A stretch of 64,000 bases of DNA, from NCBI GenBank assembly GCA_049603715.1, contig JBMYSW010000008.1, positions 62,001 through 126,000 on the forward strand, written 5' to 3'. The DNA is from Pontibacterium sp049603715 (GTDB taxonomy: Bacteria; Pseudomonadota; Gammaproteobacteria; Pseudomonadales; Balneatricaceae). Every line of letters starts with the position of its first letter. Positions within the stretch are counted from its first letter, which is position 1. Positions 63,639 to 64,000 of this stretch are shown piece by piece. Both the position numbers and the translations under genes were made by a program. The notes beneath the pieces are model-generated. The model ran no database searches. It was not told the origin of the DNA and saw only the letters and a list, made by a program, of their open reading frames with translations.

Positions 63639-64000
63639 TTAACCAATGTCTGCCAAGTTACCTTTGTCTTCTAACCATGCTTTGCGGTCAGAAGCGCGCT
63701 TTTTCGCTAGCAGCATATCCATGGCCTCATGGGTGCCATCGCCATCATCTACCATGAGTTGTACAAGGCGGCGGGTGTCTTTCGCCATGGTGGTTTCGCG
63801 AAGCTGCAGTGGGTTCATCTCACCCAAGCCCTTAAAGCGCTGAACATTAATCTTGGCGTTTTTACGCTCACTTTGAGCGCGCGCCACAATGGCGTCTTTT
63901 TCTGGGTCATCCAGTGCATAAAACACTTCTTTTGCCACGTCGATCCGATACAGCGGAGGCATCGCCACAAATACATGCCCTGCGGCCACCAGCGGCCTAA
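63639..64000 (-). CDS. parE: DNA topoisomerase IV subunit B, C-terminal part
   Basis: The last 120 residues are visible; the gene continues past the window edge. RPLVAAGHVFVAMPPLYRID, then QRFKGLGEMNPLQLRETTM and the LAKKRASDRKAWLE end match ParE. It carries the ATPase and TOPRIM functions of topoisomerase IV, of which part of the TOPRIM C-terminal region is seen. Confidence 0.95.
   Translation of the reverse strand, partial: RPLVAAGHVFVAMPPLYRIDVAKEVFYALDDPEKDAIVARAQSERKNAKINVQRFKGLGEMNPLQLRETTMAKDTRRLVQLMVDDGDGTHEAMDMLLAKKRASDRKAWLEDKGNLADIG

Noticed and set aside
1..64000. tRNA, rRNA, CRISPR arrays, insertion sequences
   Set aside because: No cloverleaf with conserved T-loop, no rRNA segments, no regularly spaced direct repeats and no transposase or integrase motifs were seen on either strand.

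Overview
The window looks like chromosome from a free-living, probably marine, gammaproteobacterium. The evidence is the gene order: miaB-ybeZ-ybeY-corC-lnt, leuS-lptE-holA, and lipA-lipB-ybeD-dacA-rlpA-mltB-rodA-mrdA-rlmH-rsfS-nadD-proA, a backbone shared with Pseudomonas and relatives. A secreted pectate lyase, a family 9 glycoside hydrolase and a large chemoreceptor suggest life on plant or algal polysaccharide. I cannot name the genus. No rRNA, tRNA, CRISPR array, transposase or integrase was seen.

Layout. 1-5.7 kb: tail of a CitB/DcuR-type response regulator, two small unknown proteins, a Tat-exported dienelactone hydrolase, a CbiM-like membrane protein, rimI with a candidate divergent DNA polymerase III psi subunit (holD), and a NADAR N-glycosidase. 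5.8-12.7 kb: a 975-residue chemoreceptor, a DUF3047 protein, a PL10 pectate lyase behind a KdgR-like operator, and a YdjM-type membrane hydrolase. 12.8-19.0 kb: leuA, a PatB/MalY-type C-S lyase, and the EF-P set epmA, efp and epmB. 19.4-23.9 kb: the GH9 enzyme, a small exported protein, the divergent ohrR/ohr pair with two operator-like repeats, and a DUF1820 protein. 24.2-30.7 kb: miaB-ybeZ-ybeY-corC-lnt and a HupE/UreJ-like protein.

30.8-40.2 kb is the most distinctive part: a tightly packed, overlapping gene set that looks like a synthase-dependent exopolysaccharide system related in logic to Pga, Pel and Bcs. It encodes a BcsE-like three-domain protein (degenerate P-loop, degenerate receiver, degenerate GGDEF keeping an RxxD motif), a TPR/beta-barrel outer-membrane exporter broken by one frameshift, a processive GT2 synthase, a 60-residue membrane protein, a membrane-anchored NodB-type deacetylase and a secreted (beta/alpha)8-like hydrolase candidate. 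It sits between lnt/hupE and leuS, which are close together in relatives.

40.4-44.6 kb is leuS-lptE-holA. 44.6-47.1 kb is a second insertion: 1.1 kb of AT-rich DNA with several DnaA-box-like sites and two tiny ORFs with good ribosome binding sites, then an orphan ClpX-like AAA+ protein that keeps the IGF loop but lacks the zinc domain and the pore-1 tyrosine. 47.2-58.2 kb, all on the minus strand, is the lipoate and cell-elongation cluster ending in proA. 58.5-64 kb holds an AhpA-like membrane protein, a diguanylate cyclase, parC and the end of parE.

The diguanylate cyclase and the predicted c-di-GMP receptor in the polysaccharide locus could belong to one signalling circuit, but that is inference.
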